Below, one piece after another: positions 37,516-45,981 of a stretch of DNA of 64,000 bases. This DNA comes from an uncultured Pelagibacteraceae bacterium (lineage in GTDB: Bacteria > Pseudomonadota > Alphaproteobacteria > Pelagibacterales > Pelagibacteraceae). Positions within the stretch are counted from its first letter, which is position 1, and every line of letters starts with the position of its first letter. A program made the translations under genes and the position numbers. The notes under the pieces were generated by a model. It was not told where the DNA came from. It did not search any database and saw nothing but the letters and a program-made list of their open reading frames with translations. The DNA lies in the NCBI GenBank assembly GCA_902585415.1, contig CACIDN010000003.1:50430-114429 (forward strand), given 5' to 3'.

Positions 37516-37556
37516 TTTAAATTAATAAGAATAAACTCAAACTTGAAGATATATAT

Positions 37557-37931
37557 ATGAGTTATCAGTGGGATAATAAAAAACCAACAGCGCAAATGTT
37601 AGGACGTTGGCAGCCATTTCATGATGGTCATTATGCTTTGTTTGAAGAAATAATAAAAAAAACAGGACAAGTTTGCATTCAAATAAGAGATGTACAAGGT
37701 GTTGACGATAATCCTTTTGATTTTGAAACAGTAAAAAAGAAAATTGAAGAAAGATTAAATCCAAAGTTTGAGGGACGATTTAAAATTGTGTTGGTACCTA
37801 ACATAACAAATATTTGCTATGGACGAGGAGTTGGATATAAAATTGAAGAAATAGTATTACCTGAGGACATTCAAAAAATATCTGCAACAAATATTAGAAA
37901 AAAAATGCGCGAAGAAGGAGAGCTTGAATAA
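37557..37931 (+). CDS. Nucleotidyltransferase of the cytidylyltransferase-like superfamily
   Basis: The 124-residue protein has GRWQPFHDGHYALFEE, containing the HxGH nucleotide-binding motif, and near its end ISATNIRKKMREE, matching the ISxTxIR element of this superfamily. Members transfer AMP or CMP from a nucleoside triphosphate to a phosphorylated substrate (for example pantetheine-phosphate, NMN, glycerol-phosphate). The length fits a minimal single domain. The substrate is not identifiable. It is followed after 2 bases by an enoyl-CoA hydratase gene, likely co-transcribed. Confidence 0.75.
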   Translation: MSYQWDNKKPTAQMLGRWQPFHDGHYALFEEIIKKTGQVCIQIRDVQGVDDNPFDFETVKKKIEERLNPKFEGRFKIVLVPNITNICYGRGVGYKIEEIVLPEDIQKISATNIRKKMREEGELE

Positions 37932-37933
37932 AA

Positions 37934-38707
37934 ATGTCAGTTCTATTAAAAGATTTAGGAAATGGTATTAAAAGTGTTATCATAAATGACCCAAAAACGT
38001 ATAATTCACTTTCTTTTAAAACATTAGGATCCTTAATTAAAATATTCAAAAAATTAAATAATGATAATAAAACTCATGTCATTGTTATAAGTGGAAATGG
38101 CAAAGGTTTTAGTGCAGGTCATAATTTAAAAGAGGTTAAAGGTTTAAAAGTAAAATCTAAATACTTAAAACTATTCAATCTATGTTCTAAATTAATGATT
38201 GATATAGTTGAATGTAGAAAACCAGTTATTGCGAAAGTTCATGGCTCAGCATACGCAGCTGGATGTCAGCTAGCTGCAAGTTGCGATTTAACTTATTCAT
38301 CATCAGATGCAAGGTTTGCAACACCAGGTGTAAATATAGGTTTATTTTGTAGCACTCCTATGGTTGCTGTGAGTAGAAAGATTAACAGAAAAAGGATGAT
38401 GAAGATGCTTTTAACAGGTGAACCAATTAACGCAAAATACGCAAAAGAAATTGGTTTAATAAATGATTACTATCCAAAATCTAAACTAAGTAAAAAAGTC
38501 TTAGAAGTTGCAAAAGTTATTTCATCTAAATCAAATGCTTCAATTAGAATTGGCAAAAAAGCTTTCTATAAACAATTGGAGATGCCACTAAAACAAGCCT
38601 ACACTTATACAAGCAAGATGATGACTCAAAATATGATGAAACAAGATGCAAAAGAGGGAATATCTGCGTTTTTAGGAAAAAGATCTCCTAAGTGGAAAAA
38701 TAAATAA
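37934..38707 (+). CDS. Enoyl-CoA hydratase/isomerase-family protein
   Basis: The 257-residue crotonase-fold protein shows SGNGKGFSAGHNLKEV (oxyanion hole) and KVHGSAYAAGCQLAASCDL followed by ARFATPGVNIGLFCSTP. The first catalytic-type Glu of the hydratases is not evident in the second loop, where GLFCS stands in place of the usual GLxPxxGG. The reaction on an acyl-CoA may therefore be something other than hydration. The gene overlaps the next one by one base. Confidence 0.85.
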   Translation: MSVLLKDLGNGIKSVIINDPKTYNSLSFKTLGSLIKIFKKLNNDNKTHVIVISGNGKGFSAGHNLKEVKGLKVKSKYLKLFNLCSKLMIDIVECRKPVIAKVHGSAYAAGCQLAASCDLTYSSSDARFATPGVNIGLFCSTPMVAVSRKINRKRMMKMLLTGEPINAKYAKEIGLINDYYPKSKLSKKVLEVAKVISSKSNASIRIGKKAFYKQLEMPLKQAYTYTSKMMTQNMMKQDAKEGISAFLGKRSPKWKNK

Positions 38708-39168
38708 TGCAAGAGATAGAAACTATTTTAAAAAATTCAAAAACGATCGCTATGATTGGAGTTAGTTCTCTAAAAGAAAAAGAGGATAGAACAAATCTAA
38801 AAAGAAAACCTTCAACAATTGTTATGAAATATATGCAAGACTTTGGTTATAAAGTTATACCGGTCAATCCATTTGCAGTTGGAGAAATAATTCATGGTGA
38901 GAAAGTTGTAGCTAAACTTAGCGACATAAATGAAAACATAGATATAGTTAATGTTTTTAGACCTTCTAAGGAGACACCTGCAATAGCTGAGGATGCAGTG
39001 CAAATTAACGCTAAAGTTTTATGGTTACAGTATGGAATTAAAAATGACGCAGCTGAGAAAATAGCTAATGATGCAAAAATAAAGTATATTTCAAATCGCT
39101 GCATTAAACAAGATTATCAAAATATTTTTCAAAAAGTTAATCCAGTTTTTCCAGCTTTAAAAAATTAA
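38707..39168 (+). CDS. CoA-binding-domain protein (YccU-like)
   Basis: The 153-residue protein is a single CoA-binding Rossmann domain, as in YccU. It has TIAMIGVSSLKEKEDR, YKVIPVNPFAVGE, DIVNVFRPSKETPAIAE and a late ISNRCIKQDYQ. The domain resembles the N-terminus of succinyl-CoA synthetase alpha and binds CoA, but no catalytic activity is established for the family. Translation is probably coupled to the preceding crotonase gene, which overlaps it by one base. Confidence 0.88.
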   Translation: MQEIETILKNSKTIAMIGVSSLKEKEDRTNLKRKPSTIVMKYMQDFGYKVIPVNPFAVGEIIHGEKVVAKLSDINENIDIVNVFRPSKETPAIAEDAVQINAKVLWLQYGIKNDAAEKIANDAKIKYISNRCIKQDYQNIFQKVNPVFPALKN

Positions 39169-39180
39169 ACAACCCATAAA

Positions 39181-39753
39181 ATGCTGAGAATATTTTTAGT
39201 TTCAATTTTGCTTTTTAATACCAACGTTTTTGCAGAAGATTTAAAAAAAGTTTACTTTGGTGGAGGGTGTTTCTGGTGCATGGAAGAGTCTTTTGATAAA
39301 GCCGAAGGTGTAAAAGACGTAATTTCTGGATATTCTGGTGGCACAACAAAAAATCCAACCTATAAAGAAGTAACTTACGGAAATACAGGACACTTTGAAG
39401 TAGTTGAAATTGTCTATGACAGTAAAATAACAAACTTTGAAAATTTACTAAATGTCTTTTGGAAAAATATTGATCCTTTCGATAAGGCAGGTCAATTTTG
39501 TGATAAAGGATATAGCTACAGATCAGTTGCATTTTATCAAAACCAAGAACAAAAAAAATTAATAGAAAAAAAAATCAAGGAAATTGAACTTCAGTACAGT
39601 AATAGTGTAGTAACATACGTCAGAGAGTTTGATAAGTTTTATAAAGCAGAAGATTATCACCAAAATTATTATCAAACTAATTTTATTAATTACTTACTTT
39701 ATAAAAAGGGTTGTGGTAGAGAGAATAGATTAGATCAAATTTGGAAAAAATGA
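39181..39753 (+). CDS. msrA: Exported peptide-methionine (S)-S-oxide reductase
   Basis: The 190-residue protein has a short signal peptide ending near NVFA and then the MsrA core FGGGCFWCMEESFDKAEGV, where the first Cys of CFWC is the catalytic residue. It continues with ISGYSGGT, TYKEVTYGNTGHFE and AEDYHQNYY. It reduces methionine-S-sulfoxide in proteins. The signal peptide suggests it works in the periplasm. Its stop overlaps the start of the flavodoxin-fold gene (ATGA). Confidence 0.95.
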   Translation: MLRIFLVSILLFNTNVFAEDLKKVYFGGGCFWCMEESFDKAEGVKDVISGYSGGTTKNPTYKEVTYGNTGHFEVVEIVYDSKITNFENLLNVFWKNIDPFDKAGQFCDKGYSYRSVAFYQNQEQKKLIEKKIKEIELQYSNSVVTYVREFDKFYKAEDYHQNYYQTNFINYLLYKKGCGRENRLDQIWKK

Positions 39754-40319
39754 AAAATATTTTTGTTGTTTATGGACACTATAATCAAAACTCATTCAAT
39801 GCAGCTATAAAGAATACATTTACTGAAGCTGCTCAAAAAAAAGGCCATAATGTAGATTGTGTTGATTTATACAAAGAGAAATTTAATCCAGTTTATGCAG
39901 GTGAAAAACCTGACGATGTTGTATTAGATCATCAAAAGAGAATTGATAAATCTGACGTAATAGTTTTAGTTGCACCAATTTGGAATTATCGAATGCCAGC
40001 AATTGTTGAAGGTTGGATTGATAAAGTTTTGTCTCCACCATGGGCATTTACTTTTAAAAAATTATTTGGAAATTATGGGTATCCCAAAGGAAACCTGAAA
40101 GGAAAAAAAGTAGTTATATTTTGTACTTACGGTTCACCAAGATTTGCAGTTACAACTTTTTTTTTAAATATGCCTATAAGAAGATTAAAAAGAGGAGTCT
40201 TTTTTATATGTGGTATAAAAGATGTTCTCTATAGAAGATATTTTGAAGTACCTTTTGTTTCTGATGAAAAAAGAAAAAAGTATTTAAAAGATGTAGAAAA
40301 TACAGTTGCAAGCTTGTAA
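39750..40319 (+). CDS. NAD(P)H-quinone oxidoreductase-like flavoprotein
   Basis: I chose the ATG at 39750, which overlaps the msrA stop as ATGA; an in-frame TTG lies at 39741. The product of 189 residues is a flavodoxin-like fold protein: VVYGHYNQNSFNAA near the start, VVLVAPIWNYRMPAIVEGWIDK in two adjacent pieces, and FKKLFGNYGYPKG. This matches the KefF/MdaB/NQO1 family of FMN or FAD quinone reductases. It may supply reduction capacity against quinone or oxidative stress alongside MsrA. Confidence 0.85.
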   Translation: MKNIFVVYGHYNQNSFNAAIKNTFTEAAQKKGHNVDCVDLYKEKFNPVYAGEKPDDVVLDHQKRIDKSDVIVLVAPIWNYRMPAIVEGWIDKVLSPPWAFTFKKLFGNYGYPKGNLKGKKVVIFCTYGSPRFAVTTFFLNMPIRRLKRGVFFICGIKDVLYRRYFEVPFVSDEKRKKYLKDVENTVASL

Positions 40320-40320
40320 C

Positions 40321-40791
40321 TTATTTTTTTAACTTACCTGAAAATTTCAAATTCTCTGAATTAAAATTCGATGAATTTTCTTGAATGTATTGATCCATCA
40401 TTTTTACTTTTTCGTCCTCGAACTCTGCAACTTTTCTTTGATTTAAATCTACATAAAGTGACAAAGTTTCAATTGTAGATACTAAAAATTTTTTTTCTTT
40501 ATGTATCATTTCAAGTTTATATTGAAGTCTTTTCTTATCGTGATCAAAGAATAATAGATTTACGTCAACTTCATCGCCTTCTTTAACTTCCTGATTATAT
40601 GTAATATGTGATTCAACAACCATTGTACTTTTTTTACTAGTTTTTGCAGACTCTTCACCCATGTTAAATCTATTCATTAATATTTCTGCACCAAATAAAT
40701 CAAATATCAAAACGTAGTATGCGACATTCATGTGTCCATTATAATCAGTCCAATCCTTAATTATTTTTTTTGACGTTAAATATCGAGTCAT
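40321..40791 (-). CDS. Hotdog-fold acyl-CoA thioesterase
   Basis: The 156-residue protein starts with WTDYNGHMNVAYYVLIFD, the signature of 4-hydroxybenzoyl-CoA-type thioesterases. It hydrolyses an acyl-CoA ester. Betainyl-CoA thioesterase, which ends carnitine breakdown to glycine betaine, has a very similar VDYNGHM start, and a dimethylglycine dehydrogenase operon lies 1 kb away. That assignment is tempting but not shown. The gene is convergent with the flavoprotein gene, with one base between stops. Confidence 0.8.
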   Translation of the reverse strand: MTRYLTSKKIIKDWTDYNGHMNVAYYVLIFDLFGAEILMNRFNMGEESAKTSKKSTMVVESHITYNQEVKEGDEVDVNLLFFDHDKKRLQYKLEMIHKEKKFLVSTIETLSLYVDLNQRKVAEFEDEKVKMMDQYIQENSSNFNSENLKFSGKLKK

Positions 40792-40831
40792 TTTTTCTTA
40801 AATTTATACTTAAATATTATATTATAAAATT

Positions 40832-41302
40832 GTGAAATTTAATATTTTTAAAACATTTTTTTTTATAATTATTTTTTTTAATACAAACTTTTCGTATGCA
40901 GAAATTTTGAAACCTAATATTTCTATTTTGCCATCTGAAGTTGTCAAAATACAATTAGGCAGTTTACAAAAAAACAATTCTCCTAATATAGACTCTGGAA
41001 TTTTACAAACTTGGGAATTTGCGCACCCAAAAAATAAAAGTTTTACTGGTCCTTATGATAAATTTAAAAATATGATTAAAAAAGACTCATATTCAATCTT
41101 AATTAATCATAAGTCGCATGAAATAAAAGAGATGTTTAAAAATGAAAACGTTGCTACATATGAAGTAGTTATATTAGGAAAAGACAAAAAATTTTATAAA
41201 TTTAAGTGGCAAGTTGAAAAATATAATAAAGAAGGACCACTTAAAAATTGCTGGTTGACGACAGCTGTCTTAGCACCAAAAGAATTAGGTTCTTCAGTTT
41301 AA
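40832..41302 (+). CDS. DUF4864-like exported protein
   Basis: Translation appears to start at a GTG. The 156-residue product has a signal peptide (a phenylalanine-rich run, cleavage near SYAEI). The rest resembles DUF4864, small secreted alphaproteobacterial proteins, in the pattern WEFAHPKNKSFTGPYDKF and YKFKWQVEKY followed by NCWLTTAV. No function is known. It is convergent with the small DUF6111-like gene, overlapping by 4 bases. Confidence 0.7.
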   Translation: MKFNIFKTFFFIIIFFNTNFSYAEILKPNISILPSEVVKIQLGSLQKNNSPNIDSGILQTWEFAHPKNKSFTGPYDKFKNMIKKDSYSILINHKSHEIKEMFKNENVATYEVVILGKDKKFYKFKWQVEKYNKEGPLKNCWLTTAVLAPKELGSSV

Positions 41303-41541
41303 TTATTCTCAGCTGGCTTAATTTTTCCATTTTCCATTTTTGGAGGCGTATATTTTGTATCCGGGAGGAAACTATTATCGAGTCTAAAATAAACTAATGT
41401 TAAAATTAAAAGTATTAGGCTTGTTAAAGAGAGTGCTAAGAAAGGTATTTTTTTATCTGATAGTTTAAAAGCAAATTTAATTAAATAAAAAGTTATAAAA
41501 GGAGCTAAAATACTCAGTATAATTAATATTTTTTTTGTCAT
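41299..41541 (-). CDS. DUF6111-like small membrane protein
   Basis: The 80-residue protein has two hydrophobic segments at about residues 5-25 and 33-53, and a C-terminus KYTPPKMENGKIKPAE. The two-helix plan and the ending Y-x-PP-x-x-x-x-GxIxP resemble DUF6111 proteins of alphaproteobacteria. Function is unknown. Confidence 0.6.
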   Translation of the reverse strand: MTKKILIILSILAPFITFYLIKFAFKLSDKKIPFLALSLTSLILLILTLVYFRLDNSFLPDTKYTPPKMENGKIKPAENN

Positions 41542-41593
41542 AGTGCGTCATTAGAATTATATATTAAAATTCTCATTTTGATAATTTCATTAA

Positions 41594-41797
41594 ATGTCTA
41601 AGCCTCCTTTTTATTTAAGAATCCCAATTTTAATGGCAATCCTTTGCTTACCACCTATCGGTGCAACCCAGATTGGATGGTATTTTTGGGGCAAAGAGGT
41701 AGGTCTTAATTGCGGGATGGTTATGGGTGCTTTCAGTGTTACTATAGCAGGCTACCTCATGTATATAAAAGATTGGCGAGACTTTGAGGATGAGTAG
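41594..41797 (+). CDS. Small two-helix membrane protein
   Basis: The 67-residue protein has two hydrophobic stretches, about residues 8-30 and 38-56, and an acidic C-terminus (WRDFEDE). It has no family that I recognise. It lies just upstream of the dimethylglycine dehydrogenase operon, 46 bases before its start, and could be transcribed with it or independently. Confidence 0.6.
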   Translation: MSKPPFYLRIPILMAILCLPPIGATQIGWYFWGKEVGLNCGMVMGAFSVTIAGYLMYIKDWRDFEDE

Positions 41798-41843
41798 CAA
41801 AAATTATGTTTCGTAATTTATCAAAATTTAGTAAAACCATATT

Positions 41844-44276
41844 GTGAAATCTAAATCTAAAGTAGTTGTTGTTGGCGGTGGAGTAGTAGGAGTTAGCGCA
41901 CTGTACCATTTAGCAAAAAAAGGTTGGTCTGATGTTGTTTTAATTGAAAGAAAAGAATTAACTTCAGGATCAACTTGGCATGCAGCAGGACTGCTGCCCT
42001 TATTCAATATGAGTTATTCAGTGGGCCAATTACATAAATACGCTGTGAACTTGTATGGAAAGTTAGAGGAAGAGACTGGAAAGAATGTAGGCTTTAGTAG
42101 AGTGTCTAATATTAGATTAGCAAACAACAAAGATAGAATGGATGAATACTTTCAGTACGCAGGTGTTGCACAAACAATCGGAGTTGATGTAAAATTTTTA
42201 ACTCCAGATCAAGTAAAAGAAATTTGGCCACTATGTAATACATCTGATCTAGTTGGTGCTATTCAACATCCTGAAGATGGTTACATTCAACCAGCAGATT
42301 TGACACAAGCTTTAGCTACAGGAGCAAGAAATAGAGGCGCAGAAATTTATAGAAACACAACAGTTGTAGGAATTAAACAAACTAAAAATGGTTGGATTGT
42401 TGAAACAGATAAAGGATCAATAGAATGTGAACATGTAATTTCTTGTTCAGGAAATTTTGCAAGACAAACTGGTAAAATGGTAGGATTAGATATTCCTGTT
42501 ATACCAGTAGAACACCAATACATTGTTACAGAACCTCATCCAGAAATTCAAAAAAGAAAAAAAGAAGGTTTACCTGAAATGGGAGTTTTAAGAGACAGCG
42601 ATAGCAGATGGTATATGAGAGAAGAAGCAGGAGGATTAATTCTAGGCCCATATGAAGATGGCGCCCCAGCATGTTATGTAAATGGACCATCTAAAGAGTC
42701 GGAATATGAATTATTTCAAGAAGATCTAGATAGACTAGCGCCTCATATAGAGGGCGCGATTCATAGAGTTCCAGCTTTTGGTGAAGTTGGAGTTAAGAAA
42801 GTTTACAACGGTGCAATTTGTTATACGCCAGATGGAAATCCAATTGTTGGACCAGCTTGGGGACTAAAAAATTTTTGGATTAATGAAGGACATAGTTTTG
42901 GAATAACTGCAGCTGGAGGAGCAGGTTGGCAATTAGCTGAGTGGATTGTTGATGGAGAGCCTACAATTGATATGCTTGGTGTTGAACCAAGAAGATATGG
43001 AGATTATTGCTCTAAATCATATTTAATTAAAAAGAATGAAGAGGCTTATAGCCATGTTTTTATAAATCATTTCCCAGATGAAGAAAGACCCGCAGCAAGA
43101 CCTTTAAGAACAGCTCCGTGTTACGATAGAATGAAAAATTTAGGTGCTGTGTTTGGTCAAAAATTTGGTTGGGAAAGACCGAATTTTTTTGCAACAGATG
43201 GGATGGAACAAAAAGACGATTGGTCATTTAGAAGATCTAAATGGTTCAGTGCTATTGAAAAAGAGTGCAAGAATGTAAGAGAAAATGTTGGCTTGTTAGA
43301 TATGACGGCTTTTGCAAAATGTAGAATAAAAGGACCTGGTGCTGAGGCTTTTTTAGATAAACTTGTTGCAAATAAATTACCAAAAAAAATTGGAAGAATT
43401 AATCTTTGCCACGCACTTAATACAAAAGGAGGAGTTCATTCAGAGTTTACAATCATGAGAGAGTCCGAAACAAGTTTTTACCTTGTTTCTGCCGGTGCTT
43501 TTCAAAGATTAGACCACGATTGGATTTTAAAATGGATGCCAAATGATGGATCTGTACAATTTGAAAATTTAACAAATAGCAACGGTGTTCTTGTTGTTGC
43601 AGGACCAAAAGCTAGAGAGCTGATGCAAAAAGTTTCAAAAGATGACTTTTCAAATGAAAACTTTAAATGGTTAAGTTCTAAAATGGTTGATGTGGGATAT
43701 GCACCTGTGAATGCAATGAGAGTGAATTTTGTAGGTGAACTTGGATGGGAACTTCATCATCCAATTGAGTACCAAAATCATATTTTTGATAAACTGATTG
43801 AAGCTGGAAAGGATTTAGGTATCAGGCCTTTTGGAATAAGAGCAATGAACAGTTTAAGAGTGGAAAAATCTTATAAACTAGTTGGTACAGAATTATCTAT
43901 TGAGTACTCTCCCTATGAAAGTGGTTTAGATAGGTTTATTCATCCAAATAAAGGAAGTTTTATTGGTTTAGAAGCTTTGAATAAGTGGAGAGAAAAAGGA
44001 TTTAATAATAAGCTGGTTACTTTAGAGATTCACAATCCAAAAGATGCAGATGTACTTGGCAATAATCCAATTTATGAAAATGGTAGCGTTATTGGAAGAG
44101 CGACAGGTGGAGATTATGGCTTTAGATTAGGTAAATCAATTGCATTGGGAATGGTTAATCCAGAGCTTGGTAATGTGGGACAGAAATTAAAAGTTGAGAT
44201 TTTAGGAGAAAAATACGACGCAACAATTCTGGATGAGAGTCCTTATGATCCGGAAAATAAATTATTGAGGGCTTAA
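41844..44276 (+). CDS. Dimethylglycine dehydrogenase-like FAD/THF enzyme
   Basis: The start is a GTG. The 810-residue protein has an N-terminal FAD domain ([18 protein letters not shown]), the motif [11 protein letters not shown] with the His that carries covalent FAD in mammalian dimethylglycine dehydrogenase, a middle FAO domain, and a C-terminal GcvT-type THF domain (about residues 430-800). The family oxidatively demethylates dimethylglycine or sarcosine and passes the methyl as formaldehyde to THF. Which N-methylglycine is used is not certain. The next three genes are the ETF subunits and ETF-QO, which supplies the electron route; the stop overlaps the etfB start by one base. Confidence 0.88.
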   Translation: MKSKSKVVVVGGGVVGVSALYHLAKKGWSDVVLIERKELTSGSTWHAAGLLPLFNMSYSVGQLHKYAVNLYGKLEEETGKNVGFSRVSNIRLANNKDRMDEYFQYAGVAQTIGVDVKFLTPDQVKEIWPLCNTSDLVGAIQHPEDGYIQPADLTQALATGARNRGAEIYRNTTVVGIKQTKNGWIVETDKGSIECEHVISCSGNFARQTGKMVGLDIPVIPVEHQYIVTEPHPEIQKRKKEGLPEMGVLRDSDSRWYMREEAGGLILGPYEDGAPACYVNGPSKESEYELFQEDLDRLAPHIEGAIHRVPAFGEVGVKKVYNGAICYTPDGNPIVGPAWGLKNFWINEGHSFGITAAGGAGWQLAEWIVDGEPTIDMLGVEPRRYGDYCSKSYLIKKNEEAYSHVFINHFPDEERPAARPLRTAPCYDRMKNLGAVFGQKFGWERPNFFATDGMEQKDDWSFRRSKWFSAIEKECKNVRENVGLLDMTAFAKCRIKGPGAEAFLDKLVANKLPKKIGRINLCHALNTKGGVHSEFTIMRESETSFYLVSAGAFQRLDHDWILKWMPNDGSVQFENLTNSNGVLVVAGPKARELMQKVSKDDFSNENFKWLSSKMVDVGYAPVNAMRVNFVGELGWELHHPIEYQNHIFDKLIEAGKDLGIRPFGIRAMNSLRVEKSYKLVGTELSIEYSPYESGLDRFIHPNKGSFIGLEALNKWREKGFNNKLVTLEIHNPKDADVLGNNPIYENGSVIGRATGGDYGFRLGKSIALGMVNPELGNVGQKLKVEILGEKYDATILDESPYDPENKLLRA

Positions 44277-45025
44277 TGAAAATATTAGTAGCTGTTAAAA
44301 GAGTAATTGATTACAACGTGCAAGTAAGGGTTAAGGATGATGGCACTGGTGTAGTAACTGATAATGTTAAAATGTCTACAAATCCACCAGATGATAATGC
44401 AATCGAAGAAGCAGTGAAAATTAAAGAGGCTGGAAAAGCGAAAGAGGTTATTGCAATCACAATTGGTGATGACAAAGCGCAAGAGACAGTTAGAAAAGCT
44501 CTCGCAGTTGGAGCCGACAAAGGAATTCATGTCAAAGTTGACGGAATAGTTGAACCACTAGCTGTATCTAAAATATTAAAAAAAATTGTTGAAAAAGAAA
44601 ATCCAGATTTAGTCTTTATGGGAAAACAAGCAATAGATGATGACTGCAACCAAACTGGTCAAATGTTAGCTGCAATCTTAAACTGGCCTCAAGCAACGTT
44701 TGCATCAAAAATTGAAGTTAAAGAAAAATCTTTAGAGGTCACTCGAGAAATCGATGAGGGCTTAGAAACGATTGAAGTAAACATACCTGCGATTGTAACT
44801 TGTGATCTAAGACTTAATGAACCAAGGTATGCATCATTACCAAATATTATGAAGGCAAAGAAAAAACCTTTAGAGCAGATAAATGCGTCTGATTTAGGGG
44901 TTGATACTAAGGCAAGAATCGAGCAAATTAAAGTAGAAGAACCTCCAAAAAGAAAAGCTGGTATTAAAGTCGCAAGTGTATCAGAATTGGTTCAAAAATT
45001 AAAAAATGAGGCTAAAGTAATATAA
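44276..45025 (+). CDS. etfB: Electron transfer flavoprotein beta subunit
   Basis: The 249-residue protein matches Etf[54 protein letters not shown] and [21 protein letters not shown] in parts. It binds AMP and, with EtfA, carries FAD that accepts electrons from acyl-CoA and N-methyl-glycine dehydrogenases. It overlaps both neighbours by one base (TAATG), showing tight translational coupling in the operon. Confidence 0.96.
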   Translation: MKILVAVKRVIDYNVQVRVKDDGTGVVTDNVKMSTNPPDDNAIEEAVKIKEAGKAKEVIAITIGDDKAQETVRKALAVGADKGIHVKVDGIVEPLAVSKILKKIVEKENPDLVFMGKQAIDDDCNQTGQMLAAILNWPQATFASKIEVKEKSLEVTREIDEGLETIEVNIPAIVTCDLRLNEPRYASLPNIMKAKKKPLEQINASDLGVDTKARIEQIKVEEPPKRKAGIKVASVSELVQKLKNEAKVI

Positions 45026-45978
45026 TGTCAGTTTTATTAATAGCAGAACATAACAATAAAGATCTTAGACCATTTACGTTTAATGCAGTTACTGCTGCAT
45101 CTAAAATTAATGAAGATCTACATGTTTTAGTTCTTGGAAATAAATCAGACAGTGTAGCAAAAGCTGCAAGTGAAATACCACTTGTGAAAAAAGTAATTCA
45201 TGTTGATAACGAAATATTTGATAATTTTACTGCTGAAAATTATACTTCTACAATTTTAAAACACGTAGATAATTATTCACACATTGTTTGTTCAGCAAAT
45301 ACATTTGGAAAGAATTTAATGCCTAGGGTAGCAGCATTATTAGATACTTCACAGGTTAGCGATATTGTTAATGTAATTTCAGAAGATACTTTCTTAAGAC
45401 CAATATATGCAGGCAATGCATTTGCAACTGTTAAAAGTACAGATAAAAAAAAATGCGTAACAATTAGACCTACATCTTTTGATCCAGCACCTTCAACTGG
45501 AGGATCTGCAGAAATAACTAAATCTGAGCCAGGAGACAAGTTTGAGAGTTCAAAATTTGTCAAAAGAGAGGAAATTAAATCAGATAGACCTGAATTAGGA
45601 ACTGCTAGAGTTGTAATATCAGGCGGAAGAGGAATGCAAAACTCAGACAATTTTAAATTAATTACAGCAATAGCTGATAAGCTTAACGCAGCAATAGGTG
45701 CTTCAAGGGCAGCTGTTGACGCTGGTTATATTACAAATGATCATCAAGTTGGACAAACAGGTAAAGTTGTTGTACCTGATTTGTATATTGCAGTTGGAAT
45801 ATCTGGAGCGATCCAACACTTAGCAGGAATGAAAGAGAGCAAAGTGATTGTTGCAATAAACAAAGATGGTGAAGCACCAATTTTTAGTGTAGCAGATTAT
45901 GGGTTGGAAGCAGATTTATTTGAAGCGTTACCTCAATTTTTAGAAGAATTAAACAAACTTAATAGTATACAAAAGTAA
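45025..45978 (+). CDS. etfA: Electron transfer flavoprotein alpha subunit
   Basis: The 317-residue protein has the EtfA FAD-binding C-terminus: [52 protein letters not shown] and [18 protein letters not shown]. It forms the ETF heterodimer with EtfB. The next gene, ETF-QO, starts after 3 bases. Confidence 0.96.
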   Translation: MSVLLIAEHNNKDLRPFTFNAVTAASKINEDLHVLVLGNKSDSVAKAASEIPLVKKVIHVDNEIFDNFTAENYTSTILKHVDNYSHIVCSANTFGKNLMPRVAALLDTSQVSDIVNVISEDTFLRPIYAGNAFATVKSTDKKKCVTIRPTSFDPAPSTGGSAEITKSEPGDKFESSKFVKREEIKSDRPELGTARVVISGGRGMQNSDNFKLITAIADKLNAAIGASRAAVDAGYITNDHQVGQTGKVVVPDLYIAVGISGAIQHLAGMKESKVIVAINKDGEAPIFSVADYGLEADLFEALPQFLEELNKLNSIQK

Positions 45979-45981
45979 TTC

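Noticed and set aside
39741..39749. TTG start for the flavoprotein gene
   Set aside because: The ATG at 39750 overlaps the msrA stop as ATGA, the usual coupling in this genome, and gives the expected N-terminus.
45273..45650. Minus-strand ORF of 125 residues inside etfA
   Set aside because: It is a shadow of the well-conserved etfA gene; the minus-strand peptide has no recognisable domain.
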